13,151 bases of DNA from Pseudomonadota bacterium (lineage in GTDB: Bacteria; Pseudomonadota; Gammaproteobacteria; UBA1113): NCBI GenBank assembly GCA_021782065.1, contig JAJXVQ010000023.1:1-13151 (forward strand), in the 5' to 3' direction. The notes under the pieces are model-generated. The model did no database searches. It was not told where the DNA came from and was given only the letters and a program-made list of their open reading frames with translations. Below, one piece after another: positions 5,241 through 13,151 of the stretch (the stretch's first letter is position 1; every line of letters begins with the position of its first letter). The position numbers and the translations under genes were made by a program.

Positions 5241-6289
5241 TTTCGTTTCTTAAATAGAATAGCCAAGACAGTGCCTATCGCCACCATACCGGAGATCACA
5301 TAAATGTAACCATAGGTCCAATGAGTTTCCGGCATGTTTAAAAAATTCATGCCATAAATACCGGTAATAAACGTGAGCGGCGAAAATAACATAGCCCACA
5401 CGGTTGCCTTGCGTTGTACTTCGTTTGATACAAATGTTTTTTGGTTCACCATAGATAAATGTACATCCAACATATGCGAAGTCATGTCTCTGTAAATTTC
5501 AATGATGTCTATAAGACGAATCACATGGTCATAACAATCGCGCAAATACAATTTAGTGTGTTCGCTTAAGAGATCGTTATCGTCTCGTATCAATGCGCGT
5601 ATGGCTTCGCGCTGTGGACGTAGTTTTAAACGCAGAACCAATAATTCGCGTTTAATAGTATATAAGGTTTGAAACGTTTCCACCCCCTCAGGACCAAATA
5701 ATTCCTGCTCTACTTGTTCGATTTCATCATCAAATTCATCGATGATGGGAAAGGATCGATCGATGATGACGTCTACCAATACATACAACAGATAATCGAG
5801 TTTTTGATGGCGCAAAGGGGCTTGGGGATGATGCAAGCGTCTGCGCACAGCCCGAAAAGGATCGGTTTCGCCCTTGTGGAAACTCACCAAGAAGTTACGG
5901 CCTAAAAATAAAGACACTTGTTCATTGATAATTTTAGTACCTTGTTTCGTCGGCATTCCCAAAATGACCAATATTTGATTTTCATAGGTTTCTGTTTTAG
6001 AGCGCTCACCCAGGGTAATGACATCTTCTAAGGCCAAAGGATGCAAGTTAAATAAACGGCCAAATTCCAACATCATTGACGGGCGCGGCTGGCCTTGTAC
6101 GTGGATCCAGGTAAAAGAATCGCCGCTCAAAAAGCTTTGGCAGGCGGTAGCGGAGATATCACTACGCTCGGTCACGCTGTCTGCCGTATAGTTGATTAAA
6201 GTAATGCTGATCGGCGTCTCGCTGGCAGGATCTATGACCGGCGATAGTTCTGCGGTGTATTGTTCGTCGTCTTCAAATTGCTCGTTCAC
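5231..6289 (-). CDS. corA: CorA-type magnesium/cobalt transporter
   Basis: CorA forms a pentameric inner-membrane channel importing Mg2+ (also Co2+ and Ni2+). The 352 residues match the short Thermotoga-type CorA (351). A large cytoplasmic alpha/beta and coiled-helix domain (about 30-290) with many acidic residues is followed by two C-terminal helices (about 295-312 and 326-346). Between them lies the signature YGMNF (GMN at 313-315) and the periplasmic loop NMPE. The chain ends in the basic FKKRKWL. The start is GTG at 6289, preceded by AGGGGGTAGG; two in-frame ATG codons further upstream (6313, 6310) are cut off by a TAG at 6301-6299. It lies 65 nt downstream of kup, with a possible internal promoter in the gap, and overlaps folB. 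Confidence 0.95.
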   Translation of the reverse strand: MNEQFEDDEQYTAELSPVIDPASETPISITLINYTADSVTERSDISATACQSFLSGDSFTWIHVQGQPRPSMMLEFGRLFNLHPLALEDVITLGERSKTETYENQILVILGMPTKQGTKIINEQVSLFLGRNFLVSFHKGETDPFRAVRRRLHHPQAPLRHQKLDYLLYVLVDVIIDRSFPIIDEFDDEIEQVEQELFGPEGVETFQTLYTIKRELLVLRLKLRPQREAIRALIRDDNDLLSEHTKLYLRDCYDHVIRLIDIIEIYRDMTSHMLDVHLSMVNQKTFVSNEVQRKATVWAMLFSPLTFITGIYGMNFLNMPETHWTYGYIYVISGMVAIGTVLAILFKKRKWL

Positions 6290-6330
6290 CCCTACCCCCT
6301 ATGTACCCATCATTTTCAAATCCAAGGAGC

Positions 6331-6336
6331 ATTATA
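6331..6336 (-). promoter_or_regulatory. Possible -10 box of an internal corA promoter
   Basis: A perfect TATAAT on the minus strand lies in the 65-nt gap between kup and corA, about 40 nt before the GTG. The hexamer 17 nt upstream (TTTAAT, 6359-6354) is a poor -35. It could allow corA-folB transcription independent of coq7-kup, but a single -10 match is weak evidence. Confidence 0.35.
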
Positions 6337-6354
6337 GCCCAAACAGGAGGCTAA

Positions 6355-8238
6355 TTAAACATCATAGCGCAAAACGATTTCAATGACTCGGTGCACAGGC
6401 AATTTAAAAAATTCCGTGGCTGGCAAGGCATTATTAGCTAAAAATAAGTACAACTTCTCGCTAAATCCGGTTAATACGTTGGTATGAGAGCTTCTGTCTA
6501 GGGAGGCCCTAGGGGTAGCCCGGGTCATAAAGAAGGATAAGGCTTCAGTCGCTGTCAAAACCCCTTCTTTTTCGGCCCAATGAATTACCTTATTTAAATC
6601 GGGGATTTCTTTAAATCCATAATGCGCTTCAATATGGTATGTGTTAGGCTCTAGTTGCTGTATGAGATATTTTTTCTGGAAAGAGATCCATGGTCTGCTG
6701 TGCGTTCCAATGCTAATAAAGATATTTTTCTCATGCAAAAACTTGTTGTGCTCTACTTGGATTTCTAATGCCTTAGGAACCCGATCAGCCCACCGGGTTA
6801 AATACACCGCGGTGCCCGGTAGCGTTTGTGGATAATGCTGCCTGCATTCTTTTAAAAAATCCAACAGACGAACTTCTTTAAACTGTTGTTGCACACCTTT
6901 GGCATGCTGTCCCGTACGCCAGACCCACATCAGATAAAACACCGCCATTGAAATCAACAAGGTGTACCATGCGCCCTCGATGATTTTGACTACGTTGGTT
7001 GAGAAAAAAATCAAATCTACAAACAGCAGCGGCATAAAAAATAAGATGAGATGCAATGGCTTCCATTTCCAATCGTAACGGGCCATAAAAATAATCAACA
7101 AGGTGGTCAATAACATGCAGCTGGCAATACTCAACCCATACGCCACTGATAAAGCTTCCGTGGTACGAAAAAATATCACGGTTAATAAAGTCAATACATA
7201 CATCACCATATTGACTATAGGTACATATACTTGGCCAATCTGAAATCGTGAGGTATAAATGACATTCATACGCGGTAAATAGTTAAGCATGATGGCTTGC
7301 CAACTCACAGAAAACATACCTGAAATCACCGCTTGAGAAGCAATCACCGTGGCCATAGTTGCCAAAATAATCAGCGGCAATATGAAAAAATGCGGCGACA
7401 ATAAAAAGAATGGGTTGCTAATAGCACCCGGTGCACGCAACAGCAAAGCGCCTTGTCCTAGATAATTGAGCAATAATGCGGGAAAAACAAAAAAGGTCCA
7501 TGCATATTGAATCGGTTTTCTGCCAAAATGTCCTAGATCGGCATATAAAGCTTCAGCTCCGGTAACCACCAAAATGACAGCGCCCATGGTAAGAAAGCCA
7601 CTCCAATGATTGTGTGCAAAAAATATGGCCGCATAGTGGGGACTCAGCGCTTTTAGAATACTGGGGGTTTGCAAAATACTGCCTACGCCCAATAAGGCCA
7701 AAACGCTAAACCATAAAATCATGACGGGGCCAAAAAAACTACCTATAACGGAAGTACCGCGTTTCTGAAAAAAGAACAATAAGGTTAATACCACACAAGA
7801 TAGTTGGACTATGTGACCATCAAATTTGTTGGTTACAGTATGCAACCCTTCCAAGGCACCTAACACAGAAATAGCCGGTGTTAATATGCCATCACTGAAA
7901 AATAAAGCTATCCCTATAGTGCCTAACAATAGCGGTAATTTTTTTAAGCCTTTTACATTCAGTCGTGAGCACAATAGCGACAAAGCAAATAAACCACCTT
8001 CACCTTGGTTATTGACTTTTAAGACGATGTAAACGTATTTAACACTGACTACTAAAAACAATGTCCAAGTAAATAAACTACACAGCCCAAACACATTTAA
8101 GGGATTAACGCTCAAATATCCCACTACAAAGCAGCTTTTTAAGGCATACAGAGGACTCGTACCTACGTCTCCAAAAACAACCCCTATGGATGCCAATAAT
8201 AATGGCCAGGTGGGGCCTTTACTTTCTTCTATAGTCAT
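6355..8238 (-). CDS. kup: Kup (TrkD) low-affinity potassium uptake protein
   Basis: Kup is an inner-membrane K+/H+ symporter of the KUP/HAK/KT family. The 627 residues match the E. coli protein (622). Hallmarks are the N-terminal GDVGTSPLYA (23-32), the NNQGEGGLFA motif after the second helix, and ILTPAISVLGALEGL in the next transmembrane stretch. About twelve hydrophobic segments extend to about residue 445, followed by a hydrophilic cytoplasmic C-terminal domain. Its ATG overlaps the stop of the small membrane-protein gene upstream in an ATGA arrangement, so the two are translationally coupled. It is followed by corA, giving a K+ and Mg2+ transport pair. Confidence 0.96.
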   Translation of the reverse strand: MTIEESKGPTWPLLLASIGVVFGDVGTSPLYALKSCFVVGYLSVNPLNVFGLCSLFTWTLFLVVSVKYVYIVLKVNNQGEGGLFALSLLCSRLNVKGLKKLPLLLGTIGIALFFSDGILTPAISVLGALEGLHTVTNKFDGHIVQLSCVVLTLLFFFQKRGTSVIGSFFGPVMILWFSVLALLGVGSILQTPSILKALSPHYAAIFFAHNHWSGFLTMGAVILVVTGAEALYADLGHFGRKPIQYAWTFFVFPALLLNYLGQGALLLRAPGAISNPFFLLSPHFFILPLIILATMATVIASQAVISGMFSVSWQAIMLNYLPRMNVIYTSRFQIGQVYVPIVNMVMYVLTLLTVIFFRTTEALSVAYGLSIASCMLLTTLLIIFMARYDWKWKPLHLILFFMPLLFVDLIFFSTNVVKIIEGAWYTLLISMAVFYLMWVWRTGQHAKGVQQQFKEVRLLDFLKECRQHYPQTLPGTAVYLTRWADRVPKALEIQVEHNKFLHEKNIFISIGTHSRPWISFQKKYLIQQLEPNTYHIEAHYGFKEIPDLNKVIHWAEKEGVLTATEALSFFMTRATPRASLDRSSHTNVLTGFSEKLYLFLANNALPATEFFKLPVHRVIEIVLRYDV

Positions 8239-8492
8239 GAGTAATTACTTCTCGTTAAGGTAGAATGATGCAACACCCAATAAACCACGGCCACAAAAAC
8301 ACCGCCCAGCAATGTGGCAAAAGCCCACACCACACCAGACACCAACACTGTTTTAGCACCCGTCTTTTCCATATGGCCAGAATCACGTGCCACCGCCGCA
8401 GCAAAAACCACATGCAAAATGACTTGTATCGCTAAAAACAAATATTGTACTGTTTGTAGCGAACCGCCTAAATAAGTTGACATTTGCCCCAT
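8235..8492 (-). CDS. Small two-helix membrane protein coupled to kup
   Basis: This 85-residue protein has two clear hydrophobic helices (about 15-35 and 48-72). A short polar loop rich in charged residues (ARDSGHMEKTGAK, 35-47) joins them, and the tail is hydrophilic (HHSTLTRSNYS). I know no characterised function; from memory, similar short proteins occur as hypotheticals in related gammaproteobacteria. The start at 8492 is chosen because AAAGGA lies 6 nt upstream; Met4 (8483) is the alternative. It begins 17 nt after coq7 and its TGA overlaps the kup ATG by 4 nt. The tight coupling suggests a product made together with Kup, perhaps an accessory subunit, but this is inference from position only. 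Confidence 0.8.
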   Translation of the reverse strand: MGQMSTYLGGSLQTVQYLFLAIQVILHVVFAAAVARDSGHMEKTGAKTVLVSGVVWAFATLLGGVFVAVVYWVLHHSTLTRSNYS

Positions 8493-8509
8493 GTTTTTTC
8501 CTTTCTATT

Positions 8510-9154
8510 TTAAATCCAGCGTGCCGTAGTTGTCATCACTTTTGCTATCCTGCGCATTAACGCCTTAATAGGCTTTGGTAGCGGTGCCGCACCAGCCTTC
8601 AAGGCTTGCGTTGCGTGACGTTTTTCGTCCTCATACATGAGCGTTATAATTTCACGACTACGCGTGTCGGCTGCAGGTAAGCACTGTAAATGAGAATTTA
8701 AATGGCCCATCACCTGATACTCAGTCTCAGTTACAAAGCCCAAACTCCATTTGTCGCCCACAAGCCCGGCAATAGCGCCTATCATAAATGATCCTGCGTA
8801 CCAAAACAGCGCCAAATAACTGGTATGGCTGTCTAACTCGATTAAACGTGTTTCACACCAAGCTAGATGGTCGACTTCTTCTAAAGCGGCTTGCTGCATC
8901 GCTGCAGCTACTTGTGGAGTGCGCGCCGTTAAGGCTTGTGCTTGGTATAAGCCCTGGGCCGCTAATTCGCCTGCATGATTCACACGCATGCATTGTGCAG
9001 AAAGGCGTTTTTCTAAGGTTGTGAGCGCAGGAGTTGAACTTTGTGCGGGATTGGAACGCCCGGCTACGGCAGACGTAGCCAACGTTTTTAAAGCGGCATC
9101 AAATTGTAAAATTAACTTTTCAGTGAGCGACCGGTTTGGACTAAGAATGTTCAT
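8510..9154 (-). CDS. coq7: Coq7-type ubiquinone biosynthesis hydroxylase
   Basis: Coq7 is a di-iron monooxygenase that hydroxylates 3-demethylubiquinol (2-polyprenyl-3-methyl-6-methoxy-1,4-benzoquinol) in the penultimate step of ubiquinone synthesis, at the inner membrane. The 214 residues show the full ligand set of the carboxylate-bridged iron pair: Glu63 in NHAGE, Glu93 and His96 in EEVDH, Glu145 in TETE, and Glu177 and His180 in EDEKRH. A hydrophobic stretch (about 114-132) fits the membrane-associated helix of the family. The first 45 residues are a variable extension. Its presence instead of the flavin enzyme UbiF is common in many proteobacteria. The ATG at 9154 follows a purine-rich GGGGGAG closely. 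It is first in the minus-strand operon and diverges from the DUF945 gene; I could not find a convincing promoter for it. Confidence 0.94.
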   Translation of the reverse strand: MNILSPNRSLTEKLILQFDAALKTLATSAVAGRSNPAQSSTPALTTLEKRLSAQCMRVNHAGELAAQGLYQAQALTARTPQVAAAMQQAALEEVDHLAWCETRLIELDSHTSYLALFWYAGSFMIGAIAGLVGDKWSLGFVTETEYQVMGHLNSHLQCLPAADTRSREIITLMYEDEKRHATQALKAGAAPLPKPIKALMRRIAKVMTTTARWI

Positions 9155-9265
9155 TTCTCCCCCATACAGAGTGGCGAATACTAATGGTATTTAACAATGT
9201 CTAACCTTAACATATCTAGACCCTAAAGAGTACTCGTCTTATTTCAAAAAAGACAGCCTAAAAGG

Positions 9266-9294
9266 TTAACATTTCAACATAAATAAGCTATGAT
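9266..9294 (+). promoter_or_regulatory. Sigma70-type promoter of the DUF945 gene
   Basis: TTAACA (9266-9271) and TATGAT (9289-9294) are separated by 17 nt, and each matches consensus at five of six positions. Transcription would start near 9301, about 29 nt before the ATG at 9330, whose AGAGG Shine-Dalgarno falls within that leader. Confidence 0.65.
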
Positions 9295-9329
9295 GATGGA
9301 TAATTTTAACGCAAGACTTAGAGGCTACC

Positions 9330-10841
9330 ATGCGTAAAGCAGCCATTATCACCTGTGTAGGTATCATCGTTGCCTTTTTCTTAGGCACCCCTTATTTCTT
9401 TGGGCAAACCAATCAATCCCTCAACGATGAATTATTAACCCGAACCAATCATTTATTACAAGGCAAAGGAGAACAACTGCCCGTATTGCCAGAAGATGTG
9501 ATCGCCAGCTTTATCCTAGATGAAAAAATTTATCATGGCCCCTTTTATTGGGGAAAAGATGCTGAGGGCAAATCACATTTTGGCTTTGGCCGTGGTTATT
9601 TTGTTTCTATGGCTAAACCAGATGACAAAACTCGTCAATGGTTACAAGCAGAGGGGTTACAATCCACCAGCGCTAACTGGGAAGAACGGGCCGCTGAGAT
9701 ATCTTTACTGGGGGAAATTAAAGCCACCAGCCATGTATCGGCCATAACCTTCAAGAATAGCAATACCACCTTGAGTTGGGACGGCGCGAATACCAAGATG
9801 ATAGTATCGCCGGGTTTAAGCAGCCTTAAAGCCAATGTTAGTATAGGCCCTTTGTCCTACATGCAACCACATTCTCTGCTTGAAGTACCCAGCGCCAATG
9901 TGCATGTAAATTTGCGTTACAAAAATGGTTTATGGGTGGGTTCGTCTGAATTAAAAGTCCCACAAATCACCACTAGTCACGACGATAAAGCTGAAATGGT
10001 CATAGGCAATTTGCTATTGCGCGGTAATTCTAATGTTAGCGGCAATTTACTCGGTACCACTGTTACGCTGGGTGCAGATGCTGTGCAAATTGGAACGGTA
10101 AATTATGGCCCACTCAGTTATGACTTCAATGCGAAAAATGTAGATGCTAATGCCTGGTTGAAATTAAGAGATTTAGCTTCACAATATGATGCCTTAATGG
10201 ATTCCAACTCATTACACTACAATCTTAGCCTAAATCACTATCGCCGTGGTTGGTTTAGCTCTAATGCACAAGTCGTTTTGACGATTAGCCGCCCCCACTC
10301 CGCAGGGCTCATTCAACAGCAATTGCACAATTTGGCTAAGCAGTCAGAATTGTTGATCGTCAGTAATGAAATCAGTAAGACCTTGCCCGCCATAGTCAAC
10401 AAAGGCGCGCAATTTAGCTTGCAGCCCACACCGAATCATGCACAACCCGATATGCTGCAAATCGACGCTTCGTTGGCTTTTCCTAAAGTACTACAGGCAC
10501 AAGGCATAGGACAATTGATCGAAAAAGCCGAGGCACATATCAAAATCGTATTCTTAGCCGATTTAGTTAAAACAGCTACCGCCCACGAATATCCTAGCAA
10601 AAACAGCGATGAGGTCAATATAGTCGTACAAGATCTACTCAACAAATGGCTTGCTTCCGGCTACTTAAGCCAAACTGATACACAATATCTATTTGGTTTA
10701 GATTACTCACAAGGTAAATTAAGCGTGAATGGCAACACCATGGCCGACACCGCGGCAGACGTTGTTTCTGAAGCTGTGCCTGGAATGGTAATGCCGGTGG
10801 CAGGAGCCCTACCTCCTGAAGGGAAGCGAACCCTTATTTAA
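9330..10841 (+). CDS. DUF945 (YdgA-like) membrane-anchored protein
   Basis: The protein has 503 residues, almost the same as E. coli YdgA (502). One N-terminal hydrophobic segment (about 5-25) has a basic start (MRK) and no obvious cleavage site, so it is probably a signal anchor with the bulk in the periplasm. The HGPFYWGK segment (about 69-76) and the later repeated GPLSY blocks (near residues 174 and 259), set in long beta-strand-like stretches, are as expected for DUF945. Its biochemical function is not established. AGAGG lies 6 nt before the ATG, and its own promoter is visible upstream, so it is transcribed independently of the divergent coq7 operon. It ends 17 nt from the convergent tyrS. 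Confidence 0.88.
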   Translation: MRKAAIITCVGIIVAFFLGTPYFFGQTNQSLNDELLTRTNHLLQGKGEQLPVLPEDVIASFILDEKIYHGPFYWGKDAEGKSHFGFGRGYFVSMAKPDDKTRQWLQAEGLQSTSANWEERAAEISLLGEIKATSHVSAITFKNSNTTLSWDGANTKMIVSPGLSSLKANVSIGPLSYMQPHSLLEVPSANVHVNLRYKNGLWVGSSELKVPQITTSHDDKAEMVIGNLLLRGNSNVSGNLLGTTVTLGADAVQIGTVNYGPLSYDFNAKNVDANAWLKLRDLASQYDALMDSNSLHYNLSLNHYRRGWFSSNAQVVLTISRPHSAGLIQQQLHNLAKQSELLIVSNEISKTLPAIVNKGAQFSLQPTPNHAQPDMLQIDASLAFPKVLQAQGIGQLIEKAEAHIKIVFLADLVKTATAHEYPSKNSDEVNIVVQDLLNKWLASGYLSQTDTQYLFGLDYSQGKLSVNGNTMADTAADVVSEAVPGMVMPVAGALPPEGKRTLI

Positions 10842-10858
10842 GAAGAAAGGCTTATCTT

Positions 10859-12061
10859 TCATTGCCGCTGCCATTTCACTCGCGCTATTCGTCTTTTACC
10901 CACCTGATACACATGAAAAGTATCGCTAGGCACCAAATGCTTACCATCTTCAATGCGTTCACCATCCACACGCACACCACCTTGACGAATCAAACGCAAA
11001 GCCTCAGAAGTACTGGGCACTAGGTTGGCTTCTTTTAGTAAATTGCAAATCATCATCGTTTCATCACTACTGGTGATCTGTATATCTTCAATGTCGGTAG
11101 GCAATTGATGTTCACGAAAACGTGCTACAAAAGCTTCGTGTGCTTGCTTAGCCGCTTCTGCAGAATGAAAGCGTGCGACTATTTCTTTGGCAAAATCCAC
11201 TTTAACATCGCGCGGATTACCGCCGTCTTTCACAAATTTTTGCCACTGTTGAATTTCAGTCAGCGATCTTAAGCTTAATAATTCGATATAACGCCACATC
11301 AAATCGTCGGAAATAGACATCAATTTGCCAAACATACTTTCTGCCGGTTCATCAATACCGATATAATTATCATAAGATTTAGACATTTTTCTAACGCCAT
11401 CTAAACCTTCTAACAAAGGCATAGTCATCACTACTTGCGGCGCTTGCCCATACATACGTTGCAATTCGCGCCCCATCAGTAAATTAAATTTTTGATCGCT
11501 ACCACCTAATTCCACATCGGCTTGCAAAGCTACTGAATCATAGCCTTGTACTACGGGATATAAAAGCTCGTGCAGTGCGATCGCATGACCATTTTGATAG
11601 CGTTGGCTAAAATCTTCTCGTTCCAATATGCGCGCCACCGTAACTTGGGAGGCCAATGCAATTAAATCGGCAGCAGATTGTTTCCCCATCCAGTTCGAGT
11701 TGAATTCAACAATGGTTTTCTTCTTATCTAAAATTTTAAAAATTTGCGCTTCGTAAGTCTTTGCATTAGCAAGAACTTCTTGCCTAGACAAGGGCTTGCG
11801 CGTTATATTCCGACCGCTCGGGTCCCCTATGGTGGCAGTAAAATCACCAATCAGAAAAATAACATCATGCCCCGCTTCCTGAAAATGTTTCATCTTGTGA
11901 ATGAGCACGGTGTGTCCTAAATGCAAGTCGGGGGCGGTGGGATCAAAACCCGCCTTGATGCGCAATTTTTTGCCTTTTTTAAGACGCTCACCCAACTCGT
12001 CTTCCACTAAAATTTCATTGGCACCGCGTTTTAATTCGGCTAAAACGGTATCTATAGGCAC
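10859..12061 (-). CDS. tyrS: Tyrosyl-tRNA synthetase
   Basis: TyrS activates tyrosine with ATP and charges tRNA-Tyr. It is a class I synthetase of the ~400-residue subfamily. Counting from the upstream GTG at 12067, the HIGH motif is HLGH (49-52), the tyrosine/tRNA-binding segment is LGGSDQKFN (187-195), and the KMSKS motif is intact at 227-231. An S4-type RNA-binding domain occupies about 339-398. Two in-frame GTG codons are possible starts. The one at 12067 directly abuts AAGGGG, with no spacing, while the one at 12061 has it at 6 nt, so I choose 12061 (400 residues). A divergent intergenic region separates it from the M23 peptidase gene. Confidence 0.95.
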   Translation of the reverse strand: MPIDTVLAELKRGANEILVEDELGERLKKGKKLRIKAGFDPTAPDLHLGHTVLIHKMKHFQEAGHDVIFLIGDFTATIGDPSGRNITRKPLSRQEVLANAKTYEAQIFKILDKKKTIVEFNSNWMGKQSAADLIALASQVTVARILEREDFSQRYQNGHAIALHELLYPVVQGYDSVALQADVELGGSDQKFNLLMGRELQRMYGQAPQVVMTMPLLEGLDGVRKMSKSYDNYIGIDEPAESMFGKLMSISDDLMWRYIELLSLRSLTEIQQWQKFVKDGGNPRDVKVDFAKEIVARFHSAEAAKQAHEAFVARFREHQLPTDIEDIQITSSDETMMICNLLKEANLVPSTSEALRLIRQGGVRVDGERIEDGKHLVPSDTFHVYQVGKRRIARVKWQRQ

Positions 12062-12152
12062 CAGCACCCCCTTATTCTGTATATTTTATGTGTTATTTCC
12101 CGCTGCAAATCAGCATGATCGCAAAAAATTTGCTTTTTTTCAACCATTCGCG

Positions 12153-12181
12153 TTGATCTCACTGTAGCGATACTGTAATAT
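12153..12181 (+). promoter_or_regulatory. Possible promoter for the M23 peptidase gene
   Basis: TTGATC (12153-12158) and TAATAT (12176-12181) are 17 nt apart, each with four of six consensus matches. The start site would be near 12188, giving a long leader of about 200 nt, which lowers confidence. Its -10 box overlaps that of the opposite-strand candidate. Confidence 0.25.
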
Positions 12182-12205
12182 ACGCGAATATAGATGCACA
12201 CACAA
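12177..12205 (-). promoter_or_regulatory. Possible promoter for tyrS
   Basis: On the minus strand, TTGTGT (12205-12200) and TATATT (12182-12177) are separated by 17 nt. The -10 matches consensus at five of six positions; the -35 is weak. Transcription would begin near 12170, about 110 nt before the tyrS start. Confidence 0.35.
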
Positions 12206-12389
12206 AGCGTTATCTTCAGAATGTTAATAAGTCTGGATAGGTAAGTTCTTTTGCGTGAAAAACGTGTTCCCCCCAGATTCGTGAATTTCTAACAACGCCT
12301 TTCTGTGTACAGGGATGTGGCTACGCGCTTTTTTAGGCTGCAAAGTTACGGGGCGTCTTAGGATGTAAAGGAAATTAGGTAGGTTGGTT

Positions 12390-13151
12390 GTGGAAAAAAT
12401 GATTTCTTCTTCAAAAACACGCGGCACTATGGCAGCCATGCGCAAAGATGCACGCAGTCGATTACGTATAGGCTTATATCCGCTGCTGTTATTATCACTA
12501 TTGGTAGCATCTTTTATTTTCTTTTGGCCACAAAATGATGTTCCTAGCACTGCCTATGATGACACTCGTTATGTACAAAGCGATTTTACACTTACGCCCG
12601 TACCTGCCAACACGATTGCCATCGATGCCCCTGAAGAGGCTTCTCCGCCCCCCCCACAGGCTTACGATAAAAATGTACTGATACGCCGTGGTGATACCCT
12701 AAGCGGTTTGTTGTTAGCACAAAATATACAAACCCAAGATATATCGGCACTCCTGTCTATACCTTTGGTGAAACGCACCCTAGCCCATATTAGCCCCGGA
12801 CAAAGCGTCAATATACATGTTAATGCCGATCAAGAATTAACCGATCTCACTTATAATCTATCGCCTACCCAAACGCTGTCCGTCACCCGATTAGATGATA
12901 ACTTTGACGCCAAACTTACTAAAAAAACACCCAAGGTCATGCCTACTATAGCAGCAGGCATAATTGGTTCTACTTTCTATGAAGCAGGTGTAGCACAACA
13001 CTTGCCACAAAAAATTATACTCGATGCCACTCGAATATTTGGCTCAAAAATTAATTTTAAACGTGGACTAAAGCCAGGCGATCATTTCAAGGTAATCTAC
13101 GAATCCAGCTATGTGCAAAATAAACTGGTATCTACCGGTAATATCTTAGCC
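12390..13151 (+). CDS. M23-family peptidoglycan endopeptidase (MepM/OapA-like), N-terminal part only
   Basis: The open frame continues past the right edge, giving 254 codons. A basic cytoplasmic tail (1-28) precedes one membrane segment (about 29-46), so the rest is periplasmic. A Pro-rich linker (SPPPP, 85-89) leads to an OapA/LysM-like domain with the VLIRRGDTLSGLL motif (96-108). Next comes the spacer domain of MepM/Csd3-type proteins, recognised by GIIGSTFYEAGV, then IFGSKINFKRGLKPGDHFKVIYE in two pieces, and ending NILA at the edge. In this family the zinc-peptidase domain (HxxxD and HxH) follows, so it must lie outside the window. The likely role is DD-endopeptidase cleavage of cross-links for cell-wall growth. 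GTG at 12390 has AGGTAGG 6 nt upstream; ATG at 12399 is the alternative. Confidence 0.85.
   Translation, partial: MEKMISSSKTRGTMAAMRKDARSRLRIGLYPLLLLSLLVASFIFFWPQNDVPSTAYDDTRYVQSDFTLTPVPANTIAIDAPEEASPPPPQAYDKNVLIRRGDTLSGLLLAQNIQTQDISALLSIPLVKRTLAHISPGQSVNIHVNADQELTDLTYNLSPTQTLSVTRLDDNFDAKLTKKTPKVMPTIAAGIIGSTFYEAGVAQHLPQKIILDATRIFGSKINFKRGLKPGDHFKVIYESSYVQNKLVSTGNILA

Larger units (their letters stand above)
12062..12389. other. Divergent intergenic region between tyrS and the M23 peptidase gene
   Basis: No gene is supported in this stretch; the minus-strand frame at 12224-12550 is antisense to the start of the peptidase. It contains back-to-back promoter candidates (listed separately). It also has an AT-only style hairpin, GCAAA/TTTGC followed by seven T residues (12121-12140), with no plus-strand gene upstream for it to terminate. 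I see no tRNA or riboswitch fold. Confidence 0.45.

Noticed and set aside
10845..10860. GAAAG/CTTTC inverted repeat between the convergent DUF945 and tyrS genes
   Set aside because: Five AT-rich pairs with no T run; too weak to call a bidirectional terminator.
12121..12140. GCAAA/TTTGC hairpin followed by T7, resembling a plus-strand terminator
   Set aside because: The stem is weak and no plus-strand gene lies just upstream (tyrS is on the other strand), so it is probably AT-rich chance pairing.
12224..12550. 108-codon minus-strand frame
   Set aside because: It is antisense to the M23 peptidase N-terminus, whose plus-strand frame is supported by recognisable domains.
1..13151. CRISPR array, insertion sequence, prophage or toxin-antitoxin content
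   Set aside because: No spaced direct repeats, transposase, integrase, terminal inverted repeats or recognisable toxin-antitoxin pair were seen on either strand.

Overview
This window reads as a moderately AT-rich chromosome segment of a gammaproteobacterium. Most genes are housekeeping: Coq7-type ubiquinone hydroxylase, Kup, CorA, FolB, the ~400-residue TyrS, a DUF945/YdgA protein and an OapA/M23-type cell-wall peptidase. Two unrecognised genes have features known from secreted effectors of intracellular bacteria. One ends in a textbook eukaryotic prenylation box (Cys-Val-Met-Met). The other is an acidic protein with a hydrophobic hairpin-like region, a glutamate-rich C-terminal tail and a tandem TTAA motif upstream that resembles a PmrA box. 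Together these suggest a host-associated member of the Legionellales or relatives (Legionella/Coxiella/Berkiella-like). That placement is inference; no marker gene in the window proves it.

Layout. Positions 1-344 hold no supportable gene. A minus-strand gene (345-1046) with a near-consensus promoter encodes the CaaX-ended protein. Diverging from it is a plus-strand run of four genes (1256-3645): rhodanese, cytidine deaminase, purine nucleoside phosphorylase and deoxyribose-phosphate aldolase. The last three overlap and form a nucleoside-salvage operon. Converging on deoC is the minus-strand hydrophobic/acidic candidate effector (3669-4523), preceded by a 327-bp non-coding region.

A second operon runs on the minus strand from 9154 down to 4851: coq7, a small two-helix membrane protein, kup, corA and folB. 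The small protein and kup share a 4-nt ATGA overlap, and corA and folB overlap by 10 nt. The set joins ubiquinone synthesis, K+ and Mg2+ transport and folate synthesis. Divergent from coq7, with its own clear sigma70 promoter, is the DUF945 gene (9330-10841). Convergent with that is tyrS (minus). Past a 328-bp divergent intergenic region, an M23-family peptidoglycan hydrolase gene starts on the plus strand and runs off the right edge before its catalytic domain.

The most noteworthy items are the C-terminal CaaX box at 345-359 (minus strand), the candidate effector at 3669-4523 with its upstream TTAA repeats, and the uncharacterised small membrane protein translationally coupled to Kup.
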